A DNA stretch of 64,000 nt. It comes from Streptomyces sp. NRRL B-1347 (lineage in GTDB: Bacteria > Actinomycetota > Actinomycetes > Streptomycetales > Streptomycetaceae). A program made the translations under genes and the position numbers. The notes below the pieces were generated by a model. The model had not been told where the DNA came from. It saw only the letters and a program-made list of their open reading frames with translations, and searched no databases. The stretch spans positions 1 to 64,000 of the forward strand of contig NZ_JOJM01000012.1 in NCBI RefSeq assembly GCF_000720325.1. The letters are read 5' to 3'. This document shows, in pieces, positions 1 through 9,037 of this stretch (the first letter of the stretch is position 1; the number at the start of each line of letters is the position of its first letter).

Positions 1-1
1 C

Positions 2-67
2 GTGGAGTTCGAACAGATCATCAACCAGAAGCGTGCCGAGGCCCGTTCACGGACTCACGCCGCATAG
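2..67 (+). CDS. C-terminal fragment of an unidentified protein
   Basis: An open frame runs from the left edge to a TAG at 65-67 and encodes 21 residues (VEFEQII at the beginning, THAA at the end). The gene starts outside the window. The fragment is charged and probably helical but too short to assign. No terminator-like hairpin follows before the next gene. Confidence 0.4.
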   Translation: MEFEQIINQKRAEARSRTHAA

Positions 68-157
68 ACGAAGACTCCACGCTCCCAGGGGATTGCCAGG
101 TGCGCCCCTTCCACGAGCTGTTCCCGGTGCGTGGTGGTCGAGGCGGGGGGACACGAG

Positions 158-1144
158 ATGCAATGGTGGGACGCGGAGCATCAGCGCTGGATCGAGGGTG
201 AGGCCGGGCCGTATCCCCCGTACGGTACGACGGGTTCGGACGGCGGCGGCCCCCAGGGCGGCACTCAGGACGGCGCCGGGAGCCCCGTGCCGCCGCCGGA
301 CATGTGGCCCTGGGCCGAGACACAACCCGGGACAGGCGGAGGCCCCGGCTTCGCGCCGCCGCCCGGGCCCGGGTACGTCATGCCGCCGTACCCCGGCCGC
401 CCGCCGGACCCGGTGGCGCCGCCGGACGGCCCGTCGCGGCGGCGCCTTCCCCTGACGGCTGTGCTGCTCATCTGCGCGACGCTGGCCGGCGGGGTCGGCG
501 TCGGCGTCTGGGCACTGATCCGGAACGAACCAGGGGACAACGAGGGCGGCGACAGACGAGCGTCCATCAGCGCCCCGGCCAACCCCGGTACCGCGACGCC
601 AGGCACTCCTGACCGGACGAACGAGCCGGGAACCCCGTCCCGGACGGATGACCCCGGCACTCTGGAGCAGTCGACGCCAGGCGTTGCCCGACCCGCCCCT
701 GGATACAGCGCGTCGCTGGATCCGCTCGGCTTCACGGTCACGGTGCCGGACGGCTGGGAGCGCTCGGAGGAGGCGCGGGAAGGCCTGCCGACCGTGGTCA
801 CCTACACCTCCCCGGACGGAACGAGCGCGCTCGCCCTGTTCGAAGTCATGGAGCCGACACCGCAGTCGTCGTTGCAGGAGGCGGAGGACAATCCGGCCTA
901 CGGCTACGCGTCCCGCCGCTCCGGATACGAGGTCCTGGACCGGACTTCCGGCGACAGCTGGGCGCGGCTCTCCTTCCGCTACGACTCGGAACAGGGGCCC
1001 CGACAGGTCGTGGACCACCGCTTCGAAGCCATGGACACGACGTTGTACGCGATCGTCTCCAGCGGCCCGGAAGGCACCGACGTGCAGAGCAGGCTCACGA
1101 CGGCCGTCACCTCCTTCTGCCCGGCGGACGCGGTGTGCGGGTGA
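158..1144 (+). CDS. Single-pass membrane protein with proline-rich cytoplasmic tail and extracytoplasmic C-terminal domain
   Basis: A 328-residue protein. The ATG at 158 is preferred over an in-frame GTG at 131 because a GGGGGGACACGAG ribosome-binding region lies just upstream. Residues 1-95 are rich in Pro and Gly (QWWDAEHQRW near the start). A hydrophobic segment at about 98-122 (LPLTAVLLICATLAGG...) is a probable signal anchor. A Thr/Pro/Asp-rich linker runs to about 185, and the remaining part looks folded, with a VTVPDGWERS stretch and two cysteines near the end (FCPADAVCG). This architecture resembles the extracytoplasmic parts of Streptomyces serine/threonine kinase and sensor proteins, but no kinase domain is present. 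Function is unknown; placement at the membrane is the secure part of the call. Confidence 0.75.
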   Translation: MQWWDAEHQRWIEGEAGPYPPYGTTGSDGGGPQGGTQDGAGSPVPPPDMWPWAETQPGTGGGPGFAPPPGPGYVMPPYPGRPPDPVAPPDGPSRRRLPLTAVLLICATLAGGVGVGVWALIRNEPGDNEGGDRRASISAPANPGTATPGTPDRTNEPGTPSRTDDPGTLEQSTPGVARPAPGYSASLDPLGFTVTVPDGWERSEEAREGLPTVVTYTSPDGTSALALFEVMEPTPQSSLQEAEDNPAYGYASRRSGYEVLDRTSGDSWARLSFRYDSEQGPRQVVDHRFEAMDTTLYAIVSSGPEGTDVQSRLTTAVTSFCPADAVCG

Positions 1145-1319
1145 GCCGGAGACGGCACCCGCAGGGCCCACCTCGGACCGTCGCCGCCGGACCGCACGGC
1201 CCCGCTGCCTGACAGACATCGCCGACGAGTTCCGGTACTCCCCGTGTGTCGCTCACAGACACGTCCCATAACCTCGTGCATGGAGACGCCAGGTGTCACG
1301 TGTATCCATATGGGAGGCG

Positions 1320-2186
1320 ATGGTGCTCGCAAGGGGCGCGCGGTTGTTCGCGGGCGCGGGGGTCTTGGCCTGCATGGTGCTCGTCGGCCCCAGCGCGCCG
1401 AGCGGTGCCCTCTTCGGCAGGTCTGCGCCCGTCGAAGCGGTCAGGGACGTCGTGCCGAACCGCGTGATGACGTGGAACATCTGCAACCCCTGCGGGGACA
1501 CCAACGTCGGCCGGGCCGCGGAGATCGCCGCGTACGCGCCCCAGGTGATCGGCATGCAGGAAGCGTGCGTACGTGATGTCGAGAGGATCCGGGACCATCT
1601 GAGGAACCTCTACGGGCTGGTCTACCACGTCGAGTACGGGTCGGTCCTGCGGAACCGGGGCCGCTGCGGGGGATGGCCGTGGAGCCCAGGAGCCTTCGGC
1701 CAGGCGATCCTCTCGGCGGCGCCGATGAAGGACCGGGTGAACGTGGAGTACCCCGACGGCGGGTCCGAGGACCGCGGGTACATGGCCGTCACCACCACGG
1801 TGGGCGGCGAGTCCGTCCGGGTCTTCAACACGCACCTCGCGCAACGGCAGCAGGAGACGGTCCGGGCAGGACAGGCCGCGGTGCTCGCCGCGGCGGTCGC
1901 CCGGCACGACCGTGCCATCGTCCTCGGCGACTTCAACGCGGTGCCGGACGCTCCCGAGCTCAGCCGGATGTGGGCGCTGGCCACGGACACCGACCCCCAG
2001 TGCCACCCCTCGCTCGTCGGCGCCTGTAAGCCGACCACCGACTGGCGCAGCAAGTTCGACTACGTCTTTCTGCGTGGAATCGCCCCGCTCAGGCATCGCG
2101 TGCAGGCCACCCCCTACTCGGACCACGATCTGCTGCACACCGACCTGGACCTGAAGAAGAGGCCTTCCACCACCGCGAATCGGTAG
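1320..2186 (+). CDS. Secreted endonuclease/exonuclease/phosphatase (EEP) family hydrolase
   Basis: A 288-residue protein with the complete EEP (DNase I-like) metal phosphoesterase motif set: MTWNI (Asn53), MQEAC (Glu81), FNTHLA, LGDFN (Asp204, Asn206) and SDHDLL (Asp268/His269). The family cleaves phosphodiester or phosphomonoester bonds in nucleic acids, inositol phosphates or sphingomyelin; substrate cannot be read from sequence. The N-terminus (ARLFAGAGVLACMVLVG) looks like a signal peptide, so it is probably exported, and several cysteines would fit an extracellular fold. GGGAGG at 1312-1317 sits close to ATG 1320 and GTG 1323, so either could be the start; an in-frame GTG at 1293 has no clear ribosome site. 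Confidence 0.85.
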   Translation: MVLARGARLFAGAGVLACMVLVGPSAPSGALFGRSAPVEAVRDVVPNRVMTWNICNPCGDTNVGRAAEIAAYAPQVIGMQEACVRDVERIRDHLRNLYGLVYHVEYGSVLRNRGRCGGWPWSPGAFGQAILSAAPMKDRVNVEYPDGGSEDRGYMAVTTTVGGESVRVFNTHLAQRQQETVRAGQAAVLAAAVARHDRAIVLGDFNAVPDAPELSRMWALATDTDPQCHPSLVGACKPTTDWRSKFDYVFLRGIAPLRHRVQATPYSDHDLLHTDLDLKKRPSTTANR

Positions 2187-2369
2187 CGCGGAGCGCAGAA
2201 CGCCGGGAGCGGGCGCGTGTGCTGGGAGCGCGCGGCCCCGGCGAACGCGCGGTCGCACCACGCTGCGCCCCCACGGCCGGAAACGACCGGCGGCCGGTCG
2301 TTCGTCTCAAGGGGGAGAGCCGAGGGGGCGCGGCCTGGGGAGGCCGTGCGGGCATGGGGGTGCACGGCC

Positions 2370-4715
2370 ATGGAGCGGATCGGACGAGCACGAAAGCGGC
2401 GGTTATGGGGGGCGCTCCTGGGGGCGGTGCTCCTCATCATCACGGCGGCGATGCCGTGCGTGGCCGTGGTGGGCGGCGCCGCGGCCCGGACCGTGGCCGG
2501 TGTCCGGGAAGACGCCACGCCGGAGCCGTCGGCCACACCAGCGTCCCCCTCGGACACGCAGCCGGTTCCAAAGCCCTCGGCTACCCCGACGGACGGCACG
2601 GACCCGCCTCCGCCCCCCGACCCCGTACTGGGCCCGCCGGGCGAACAGGTGCTGCCAGGCGAGACGTTCACGGCCGTCGGCAGCGACTTCGACTGCTCCG
2701 CCGGGGACGGCAGCGCGGGCCCCCTCACGTTCACCGTCGAGGGGCAGGCCCCGGTGACCGTGTCGGTGGGGGACGGCGGAGGCTTTCAGCAGCCGGTCTC
2801 CGTCCCGACGGACGCCGCTCCTGGACGGTACGGGATGACGGCGGTCTGCGCGGCCGTGGCGGGGGCGCCCACCGCCGCAGCGGCGTTCGAGGTCCTGGAG
2901 GCGGCCCGGCCCGATCCGCGGATCTCCCTGTCCTCCGCTTCCGGGCCGCCGGACGAGCATCTGACCGTCCGGGGCACGGGGTTCGTGTGCGGCGCGGGAG
3001 CGGGCGTCGACGTCCTGTGGGACGGCCGGGCCGTGGCGGGCGGCACGCCCTCCGAGAGCGGCAGCGTCACCATCCCGCTGCACGTCCCGTCCGGCGCCTC
3101 GGAGGGCGCGCACGAAGTGACCGCGGCCTGCCGGACACCGGCGGACGTCCGCGCCTCGGCGAGCTTCAGCGTGGACCCGCCGGACGAAACCGAGCCGACG
3201 GACGACCCCCGCGAGGTCACGATCCACATGGCCGACTACCCGGCCGCCTGCGCCAAGGGCTCGATCGTCATCGGCGGCCGCCGCCTCGACACCTGGCTGG
3301 ACGCCGACTCGGTCGAGGGCGGAGCCGCCAAGGGGCACTGGGAGCTGATCGACCTCCACGCGCTGATCCCGACGGACATGACCGGCCGCCGGGACGTGGG
3401 CGTGAAGTGCGCGGGCCGGGCCTGGGAGAAGGCAGGCGTGATCACCCTTCCGCCGCCGATCCAGCTGTCGGTCTTCCAACTGCCCGTGGGGTCCACCCGA
3501 TTCCCGGAGGGCGAGACAGGCCCGATCAAGCCGTCGCCCTCGAAGGACCCCACGCGTGATCCGACCGGCGGTTCGCAGACGCCGGGCGGAGGCGACGGCG
3601 GGCAGGACCCGGACGACAAAGAGGCGAGTACCGCGCAGCCCGACGACGAGGAGGGGGACGGCGGCGGTGCCAAGAGGCCGCCCAGTGACGATCCGGACCT
3701 CGGCCTCGTCGGAGCCCTGCGCACCCCCGCCGATGTCTCCTGGGCGTTGAAGGACCTGGCCGGATCGGTCGGCATGGCCGCCTGGTTCCTGGTGGTGGTC
3801 CTCCTCTTGGAGAGGGCCTTCCCCTCCCAGCTGGCCGACAACGCACTGGGGCGCTGGTGGCTCCGCCGCCAGGCGCGGAGGCGGTCCCGGCCGCCGAGGC
3901 TGCCCGGTTGGGCCAGGGTCTGCGGATTCGCGCTCCTGGGCGGCTCCTTGGCCGTCTGGGCCGACACCAGGACCGGCCTGAGTTCGACGACCGCGATCAA
4001 GACCGCTGGCGCGGCCGCGGGGATGCTGGTCATCCTGGTGGCCTACGAGAAGACCAAGGACTCCTTGCTGAGCCCCCGGCGGAGCGGATTCCGTTCCGAA
4101 CTGCGCGTGGTCCCCGCGGGTCTGGTGCTCGCGGGCCTGATGACGGCGATGTCCCGATTCCTGGAGTTCCCGGTTCCGTACGTGTACGGCCTGGTCGCCG
4201 TCTACATGGTGCTCAGGTCGCCCCGCCGAGGATCCGGCGACCCCGACGGCGGACTGCCCAAGGGCCAGGCCGTCCTGATCGGCGGGATCTGCGTAGTGGC
4301 CGCCGTGGTCCTCCTCTGGGTGCTGGGCGCGCCCCTGCTCGAAGCCGTCCGGACGGAGCACGCGCAGCCGGGAAGCCTCCGATACGCCCTCGCCTACGCC
4401 GTGGGGCTCACGGTCGTCGCCGGCATCGAGGTGGTGGTGTTCGGCCTGCTCCCGCTGTCCGGCATGGACGGCCACAGCCTGAAGGACTGGAACAAGCCCG
4501 CCTGGTACGCCTTGTACCTCGTCGGCCTGACCTTCTTCTTCCACGTCCTGCTGCACAGCCTCCACCCGGGAGTGGGCAGCGACCTCGTGGTCGACGGGGA
4601 CCTGCGCTGGTGGACGCTCGGCATGGCCACCGTCCTGTTCCTGGTCTTCGGGGCCGTCTCCCTGGTGCTGCGCTGGTACGCGGGGCGTGTCGAGAGGCGG
4701 CCGCAGACGGCCTGA
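2370..4715 (+). CDS. Large membrane protein with extracytoplasmic Ig-like repeats and a multi-TM C-terminal half
   Basis: A 781-residue protein of unknown function. ATG 2370 (MERIGRARKRR) gives a basic N-region followed by a hydrophobic signal or anchor segment (LWGALLGAVLLIITAAM). A Pro/Thr-rich linker then leads to two or three Ig/IPT-like beta domains (about 90-380), each with GxxFxC-type cysteine-bearing strands. A second low-complexity linker (about 385-450) precedes a C-terminal region with about seven hydrophobic helices. Within it the stretch FGLLPLSGMDGHSL resembles the Pro-Leu-x-x-Asp-Gly helix of site-2 proteases, but no HExxH was found. The gene stands alone between the EEP gene and a short hairpin. 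Confidence 0.75.
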   Translation: MERIGRARKRRLWGALLGAVLLIITAAMPCVAVVGGAAARTVAGVREDATPEPSATPASPSDTQPVPKPSATPTDGTDPPPPPDPVLGPPGEQVLPGETFTAVGSDFDCSAGDGSAGPLTFTVEGQAPVTVSVGDGGGFQQPVSVPTDAAPGRYGMTAVCAAVAGAPTAAAAFEVLEAARPDPRISLSSASGPPDEHLTVRGTGFVCGAGAGVDVLWDGRAVAGGTPSESGSVTIPLHVPSGASEGAHEVTAACRTPADVRASASFSVDPPDETEPTDDPREVTIHMADYPAACAKGSIVIGGRRLDTWLDADSVEGGAAKGHWELIDLHALIPTDMTGRRDVGVKCAGRAWEKAGVITLPPPIQLSVFQLPVGSTRFPEGETGPIKPSPSKDPTRDPTGGSQTPGGGDGGQDPDDKEASTAQPDDEEGDGGGAKRPPSDDPDLGLVGALRTPADVSWALKDLAGSVGMAAWFLVVVLLLERAFPSQLADNALGRWWLRRQARRRSRPPRLPGWARVCGFALLGGSLAVWADTRTGLSSTTAIKTAGAAAGMLVILVAYEKTKDSLLSPRRSGFRSELRVVPAGLVLAGLMTAMSRFLEFPVPYVYGLVAVYMVLRSPRRGSGDPDGGLPKGQAVLIGGICVVAAVVLLWVLGAPLLEAVRTEHAQPGSLRYALAYAVGLTVVAGIEVVVFGLLPLSGMDGHSLKDWNKPAWYALYLVGLTFFFHVLLHSLHPGVGSDLVVDGDLRWWTLGMATVLFLVFGAVSLVLRWYAGRVERRPQTA

Positions 4716-4717
4716 CA

Positions 4718-4734
4718 CCGGCTCCCCGAGCCGG
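4718..4734 (+). terminator. Short hairpin after the membrane-protein gene
   Basis: CCGGCT and AGCCGG form a perfect 6-bp stem with a 5-nt loop, starting three bases after the stop codon. There is no U tract, as is usual in Streptomyces. Confidence 0.4.
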
Positions 4735-4782
4735 AAGGGAGGGAGCGAGGGAGCACGGTCACCCATGCGATCATGGCCTGTC

Positions 4783-5349
4783 ATGACCACACACGGGGAC
4801 CTCGCCGACGGTGAGCATGGGGAGCACGGAGCGGACGGAACGGACGGATGGCCGGACGTACCCGGTGACACCGCGCTCACCATCAGGATTCCCGAGGCCG
4901 ATCCGCTGGTGCGGGCCGGGTTCCCCGCCCATGTGACCGTGCTCTACCCGTTCCTGCACGAGAGCCGTATCGATGCGCGGCTCCAGGGCGAGCTCTCCGC
5001 TCTCTTCGCCGGGCACGACGCCTTCACCCTGACGTTCGCCGAGTTCGGCCGCTACCCGGGGGTGCTCTACCTCGATCCGTGGCCGCGCGACCCGGTGCAG
5101 GCACTCACCAAGGACCTCACCCAGCGGTGGCCGGAAGCGCCGCCCTACCGGGGGATCTTCGGCGCCGGGCTCGACCCGCACCTGACGATCGCCAACAGCG
5201 AGGGCCCCGCCACCCAAGAGGCCGCGTACGACGAGCTGGAGAGCGAACTCGCGCCCTCGTTGCCGCTGGTCTGCCCCGTGCGGACGGTCGACCTGATCGT
5301 GTGGGACGGCTTCCGGTGGCAAGGCCGCGCCGAGTACGCGCTCGGGTGA
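4783..5349 (+). CDS. 2'-5' RNA ligase family protein (2H phosphoesterase fold)
   Basis: A 188-residue protein with the two His-x-Thr motifs that define the 2H superfamily: HVTVLYPF (His50) and HLTIAN (His133). These histidines line the active site for 2',3'-cyclic or 2'-5' phosphodiester hydrolysis or ligation. The real substrate in actinomycetes is unknown. The start is uncertain: ATG 4783 (MTTHGD) is used, while in-frame ATG 4765 lies 11 nt from a GAGGGAG sequence. It converges with the topoisomerase gene with only 4 bases between the stop codons. Confidence 0.8.
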   Translation: MTTHGDLADGEHGEHGADGTDGWPDVPGDTALTIRIPEADPLVRAGFPAHVTVLYPFLHESRIDARLQGELSALFAGHDAFTLTFAEFGRYPGVLYLDPWPRDPVQALTKDLTQRWPEAPPYRGIFGAGLDPHLTIANSEGPATQEAAYDELESELAPSLPLVCPVRTVDLIVWDGFRWQGRAEYALG

Positions 5350-5353
5350 CAGC

Positions 5354-6388
5354 TCACTTCGCCTTGGGCGCCCGCCCGGTGCGGAGCATGCGCAGGACGG
5401 CTCGCTCGGCGGGACCTTGGGTCGCCGGGATCCCGTACGTGCCCGTGGCTCCGAGGCGCGGCAGGACGGCGGCCACGGTGACGCCCTCCTCGTACAGCTC
5501 GATGACTCGGGGGTTGATGTAGGAGGCGCGGCAGACGGCGGGAGTGTTGCCGAGGTACGTGGCGACCTCCCGGACGGACCGCCCGATGGCGCGCCGACGG
5601 GCGGTCTCGCTGTGTACGGCGCCCTGGGACACGGCGAGCGCCACGGCGGCCATGACGGTGGCGTGCCAGGTCCTGAAGTCCTTGGCGGTGATCTCCAGGC
5701 CGGCCAACTCCTTGAGATAGGCGTTGACTTCCGCGCCGCTGATCTCGTGCCAGTCGGGGCGCTCCCAGTAGACGAACAGCCGGTCGCCGCCCTCACGGCG
5801 GTGCGCCAGCGCGGTGATGCTGCGGCACGCGGAGGGGTCGGCGACCGCTTGGACCTGTTCCTTGCCCTGCTTGGAGGGGTAGGTGAACACGACCTCGCCG
5901 CGCTGGCAGCGGGTGTGTTCGCGCAGCAGGGTGGTGAGGCCGTAGGTGTCGTTCAGATCGGCGTAGCGGTCGCTGCCGACCCGGAAGAACCCCAGGTCGA
6001 GAAGGCGCACGGCGGTGGCGAGGACTCTCTGCCTGGTGAGTCCGCGGTCACCGAGGTGTGCCTCCACGGCCTCCCTCACCCGTGGCAGGCGGTCCGCGAC
6101 GTCGAGGACGTGCTCGTGCTTGGCCTGCTCCTGTTCGGCACGGAACTGGGGGTGGTACAGGTACTGCCGTCGTCCTGCGGCGTCCGTGCCGACGGCCTGC
6201 AGATGACCGTTCGCCTTGGCGCAGATCCAGACGTCCTGCCACGCGGGCGGGATCACCAGGGCCTTGATGCGGTCCAGTTCGGCGGGGTCGCGCACGGGCC
6301 GACCCCGCGGATCGAGATAGCGGAAGCCCCGCCCGTGCCGTGTGCGGGCGTAGCCCGGGTCGGTGGGGCGGCAGTGGGAGAGGCGCAA
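5354..6388 (-). CDS. DNA topoisomerase IB
   Basis: A 344-residue type IB topoisomerase of the poxvirus/bacterial class, which relaxes supercoils of either sign through a 3'-phosphotyrosyl intermediate. The N-terminal domain has GRGFRYLDPRGRPV and IPPAWQDVWIC; the catalytic part has KDFRTWHAT and the active tyrosine in RASYINPRVIELYEEG (Tyr290). Length fits the family. The start is a TTG, supported by AGGAGG five bases upstream; no better ATG or GTG exists. It is convergent with the 2H phosphoesterase and followed upstream by two small genes on the same strand, with gaps too large for tight coupling. Confidence 0.9.
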   Translation of the reverse strand: MRLSHCRPTDPGYARTRHGRGFRYLDPRGRPVRDPAELDRIKALVIPPAWQDVWICAKANGHLQAVGTDAAGRRQYLYHPQFRAEQEQAKHEHVLDVADRLPRVREAVEAHLGDRGLTRQRVLATAVRLLDLGFFRVGSDRYADLNDTYGLTTLLREHTRCQRGEVVFTYPSKQGKEQVQAVADPSACRSITALAHRREGGDRLFVYWERPDWHEISGAEVNAYLKELAGLEITAKDFRTWHATVMAAVALAVSQGAVHSETARRRAIGRSVREVATYLGNTPAVCRASYINPRVIELYEEGVTVAAVLPRLGATGTYGIPATQGPAERAVLRMLRTGRAPKAK

Positions 6389-6514
6389 GCGAACCTCCTG
6401 GCGCGCGGGTCGCCGACTTCGCGTCGCATCCGGCGGGCACGAGTACCCGCCGTGCGCGCACCTGAACCGCTCACGGGCGGCGTGGAACCGGGCTCGCTGC
6501 TTCGGGCCGGCCGC

Positions 6515-6841
6515 TCAGTGGCCGAGGGCCCGCTTCAGTTCCTTCTTGTTCATCGACGAGCGGCCCTCGATGTTCTTCTTCTTGGCCTCCTCGTACAACT
6601 GGTCGCGGGTGGGGCCCTGGGATCCGCTGTGCGAGCGTTCGCCGCCGCGCTGGTATGCGGACTTCTTGTCCTGCGTCGACGTTTTGCTGGCGGTCTTGGA
6701 CTCGCCTGCCCGCGCGCGTTCCTTGTTGACCGTCCGTGCGGCGATTTCCTTCGCGCGCTTGGTGGATTCTCCGCGCTCCTCCGCGCTTTCCTTGATGTGC
6801 TCGTACTGGCGCTCACGCTTCTTGCTGGATCCAGCAGGCAT
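6515..6841 (-). CDS. Small basic protein with Rho-N/SAP-like C-terminus ('plasmid stabilization' type)
   Basis: A 108-residue, very hydrophilic Lys/Arg/Glu-rich protein beginning MPAGSSKKRERQYEHIKES. The middle is predicted helical and charged. The C-terminus (TRDQLYEEAKKKNIEGRSSM) has the spacing of a Rho N-terminal or SAP-like helix-extended-helix motif, suggesting nucleic-acid binding. Streptomyces homologues are usually labelled plasmid stabilization proteins without experimental support. An AGAGAGG sequence lies about 9 nt before the ATG; a longer upstream extension of the frame lacks such signals and looks non-coding. Confidence 0.75.
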   Translation of the reverse strand: MPAGSSKKRERQYEHIKESAEERGESTKRAKEIAARTVNKERARAGESKTASKTSTQDKKSAYQRGGERSHSGSQGPTRDQLYEEAKKKNIEGRSSMNKKELKRALGH

Positions 6842-6988
6842 GGGACGAGCCTCTCTTCGGTGCTGCCTCTTGTGTGTCGTCCGTCGTGGCTGCGCGGGTC
6901 TCGTGAAGGCGCGGGCTCGCACACGCGGCACCGCGTCGTCGGCGCGCGACGAACGCCTGCCCCTCCACTCTCGGCGCAAACGGGCGGG

Positions 6989-7027
6989 CCCGCCTCTTGG
7001 GGCCGCACGACGGCGACGAGGCGGGCA
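6989..7027 (-). terminator. Inverted repeat downstream of the DUF6479-type gene
   Basis: GCCCGCCTC and GAGGCGGGC (9-bp perfect stem, 21-nt loop) lie about 40 bases beyond the stop of the gene at 7067-7468. The long loop makes this a moderate call. Confidence 0.35.
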
Positions 7028-7066
7028 CGGGCCCTGCGGCGGCGACCTCGGGGACAGGCCGGTCCG

Positions 7067-7468
7067 CTATCCCAGGCCGCCGCCCCCGAAGCTGCTGCCG
7101 CGGCCTTTCCTGTGGTCCTTGGGGTCCTGCGAGGCGCTGGGGTGCGTGCTCGACTGGCCGTAGCCCTCTTTGAGCTCGTGCGGGGTCAGCCAGCCGCCGT
7201 CGTGCGGCACTTCGTCCGGATCCCGATACTCCCGGACTTCCCTGACGGGGCCGCCCTCGGGGAGGTGCGGCTGCTCGTCGGGACGTGGCCGCCGGGCCTC
7301 CCGCGCCTGCACGCGGCGGCCCCAGATGAAGGCAGCGATAAGAACGCCGACCACGGCAAGACCGGCAATCCACATCAGCAGCGCTGTGCCGGACGAGGCA
7401 GCGAGTTCCCACTCCATGGTCTTCATATAAGTGTTGTACCCGTCCCTGTCCGAAAAATAGCCGGTCAT
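7067..7468 (-). CDS. Small membrane protein, DUF6479-like
   Basis: A 133-residue protein with one transmembrane helix at about 27-49 (TALLMWIAGLAVVGVLIAAF) followed by GRRVQAREARRPRPDE and a cytoplasmic tail containing GGWLTPHELKEGYG. From memory this matches the Streptomyces DUF6479 family, which has no known function. The start is firm: GGGAGGAATGC precedes ATG at 7466-7468. The final residues are Gly-rich. Confidence 0.8.
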   Translation of the reverse strand: MTGYFSDRDGYNTYMKTMEWELAASSGTALLMWIAGLAVVGVLIAAFIWGRRVQAREARRPRPDEQPHLPEGGPVREVREYRDPDEVPHDGGWLTPHELKEGYGQSSTHPSASQDPKDHRKGRGSSFGGGGLG

Positions 7469-7645
7469 GCATTCCTCCCGATGAGCCGATGGAAATCTCG
7501 GCCGCGTACTAGGAAGCTTCGGAATGGGTATTCCCTCGATGTCTCCGGAATCCCTTTCCCATTGGCCCGCAGGGAATACGGCATGCGCGGGGTGGCATGA
7601 AATTGCGGTGGCCCGGGCGAGCCGATGCCGTCCGCGCCCGTTGGG

Positions 7646-7840
7646 TCAGCGGAGTGACTCCTCGGGGTGGGCCTGCGTCTTCAGCCGCCAGTACTCACCC
7701 GAGCAGCCCGCAGGAAGCGGCGGGAACCGGTGCGACTTCACATCGGTGCTCCAGTGGTGCTCGCCGCCGCAGTCACATTCGTAGATCCCGCTGGAGGGCA
7801 CGACCTCGCCGGGATGCCATGTCGTCTTCTCCTCGTCCAT
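7646..7840 (-). CDS. Small zinc-ribbon-like protein (YjzC-type)
   Basis: A 64-residue protein with GEVVPSSGIYECDCGGEHHW followed by FPPLPAGC. The CxC plus later Cys and the 'SGIYEC' turn are like the small YjzC/rubredoxin-type knuckles found in many bacteria, and could bind zinc. Function is unknown. It is isolated: 177 bp separate it from the DUF6479-like gene and 75 bp from the regulator. Confidence 0.6.
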   Translation of the reverse strand: MDEEKTTWHPGEVVPSSGIYECDCGGEHHWSTDVKSHRFPPLPAGCSGEYWRLKTQAHPEESLR

Positions 7841-7915
7841 GACTCCAGGTCTACGTCGGCCTCCGCCGCGCCGCGACCGGGGCGAGGGCGGACCTGGGCG
7901 CAGCCGGACCTGGAC

Positions 7916-9001
7916 TCAGCGCAGTACGGCAGCCAGCAGATCCGTGCCCAGCGTCGACAGGTCCGGCACCTTGAGGGCGTGGCGGACGTAGCGTCCGTGC
8001 CGTCGGGAGGTGAGGAGGCCCGCGCGGCGGAGGGCGGCGAGGTGGCGGGAGACCTCCGGGCGCGAGAGTTCCCAGGCGTGGGCCAGTTCGCCGGTGGTGT
8101 GGGGGCCGCGGGCCAGGGTGCGCAGCAGCCGTAGCCGCAGCGGATGGGCGAGGGCCTCGAGCCGCAGGGTGACCGTTTCCAGCGATACGGGCTCCGACGG
8201 GTGCGCCTCGGCCACGGGGTACTGCACCACCGGCTGCCACCCGGGCGCGTGCACCACGACCAGGTGCGGACTGCCGAAGACGCTGGGAATGAAGGTGACC
8301 CCGGTGCCGTGGGCGGACGTCGCCTTGTCCTGGAGCTTGTCCACGACGATGCAGCCGCCGTCCGGTGCCAGGGCGACCGCGCCGGACGCCGACGCGAGTG
8401 CCGCCCCGACGCCCTGGCGCTTCAGCAGGTCGTGCTTGAGGCGCAGATCGGTGGCGAGCCGCACGGCGACACCCGTCCAGGCGGCGTCGAAGAACGCGTC
8501 GGCGCACTCTTCGAGGGTGTGGCGCACCCGCGCCCGCACGGCTGCCGGGTCCGCGAGCAGTCGTTCCGCGAAGGCCTCCTGCCGCGCGCCACGGGCCTGC
8601 GCCAGGTCCAGGGCCCGCTCGCGCGCGGTCGCGTCGGTGAGGGGCGACGGCACGGCGGAGCGAAGCCGGTTGCTGCCGCACGTGGTGACGAGCGCGGCGG
8701 TCACGTACGCCTCGTCGTCGATCCGGTCCACGTCGTCCAACTCCTCGGCGAGCGTCGGACGGGGCCTGGCCGGCAGCAGGAAGTCCGCTTGCGAGGAACG
8801 CCAGAGGAACTCCGCCTCCCGCAGCCGCTCGGCCAGCTCCGGCCGCAGCCCGGCCCAGACGTCCCCGGCCCATCCGGCGAACTGCGGATGGTGCCCGGGT
8901 TCGGCCAGCACGTGCAGCATCGCGGTCAGTTCGGCCAGCGGGGACGCGGCGAACCGCAGCCGCTCGGACGGCAGACCGCTGATGTCGATCCTCAGCGTCA
9001 T
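7916..9001 (-). CDS. ArsR-like winged-helix regulator with DUF5937-type N-terminal domain
   Basis: A 361-residue protein. The C-terminal 90 residues form an ArsR-type winged helix (LEALAHPLRLRLLRTLARG, then LSRPEVSRHLAALRRAGLL and a RHGRYVRH wing). The first 270 residues are a large ligand or partner domain of the kind annotated DUF5937 in Streptomyces. ATG 9001 is used; an in-frame GTG at 9007 is equally possible. It is divergent from the MFS exporter gene, with a perfect 12-bp dyad between them, so the likely job is control of itself and the exporter. I see no obvious metal-binding Cys cluster. Confidence 0.85.
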   Translation of the reverse strand: MTLRIDISGLPSERLRFAASPLAELTAMLHVLAEPGHHPQFAGWAGDVWAGLRPELAERLREAEFLWRSSQADFLLPARPRPTLAEELDDVDRIDDEAYVTAALVTTCGSNRLRSAVPSPLTDATARERALDLAQARGARQEAFAERLLADPAAVRARVRHTLEECADAFFDAAWTGVAVRLATDLRLKHDLLKRQGVGAALASASGAVALAPDGGCIVVDKLQDKATSAHGTGVTFIPSVFGSPHLVVVHAPGWQPVVQYPVAEAHPSEPVSLETVTLRLEALAHPLRLRLLRTLARGPHTTGELAHAWELSRPEVSRHLAALRRAGLLTSRRHGRYVRHALKVPDLSTLGTDLLAAVLR

Positions 9002-9037
9002 CCGCACATCATCACCGACCGGTCGGCGGGCACCCGC

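Noticed and set aside
47..1219. Long antisense frame opposite the first membrane protein
   Set aside because: Composition is dominated by Arg, Gly and Ala with no domain-like hydrophobic pattern, and the sense frame has a TM segment and a ribosome site.
2403..4883. 826-codon antisense frame opposite the Ig-repeat membrane protein
   Set aside because: Typical antisense shadow at third-position GC; it reads through two sense genes and has no recognisable motif.
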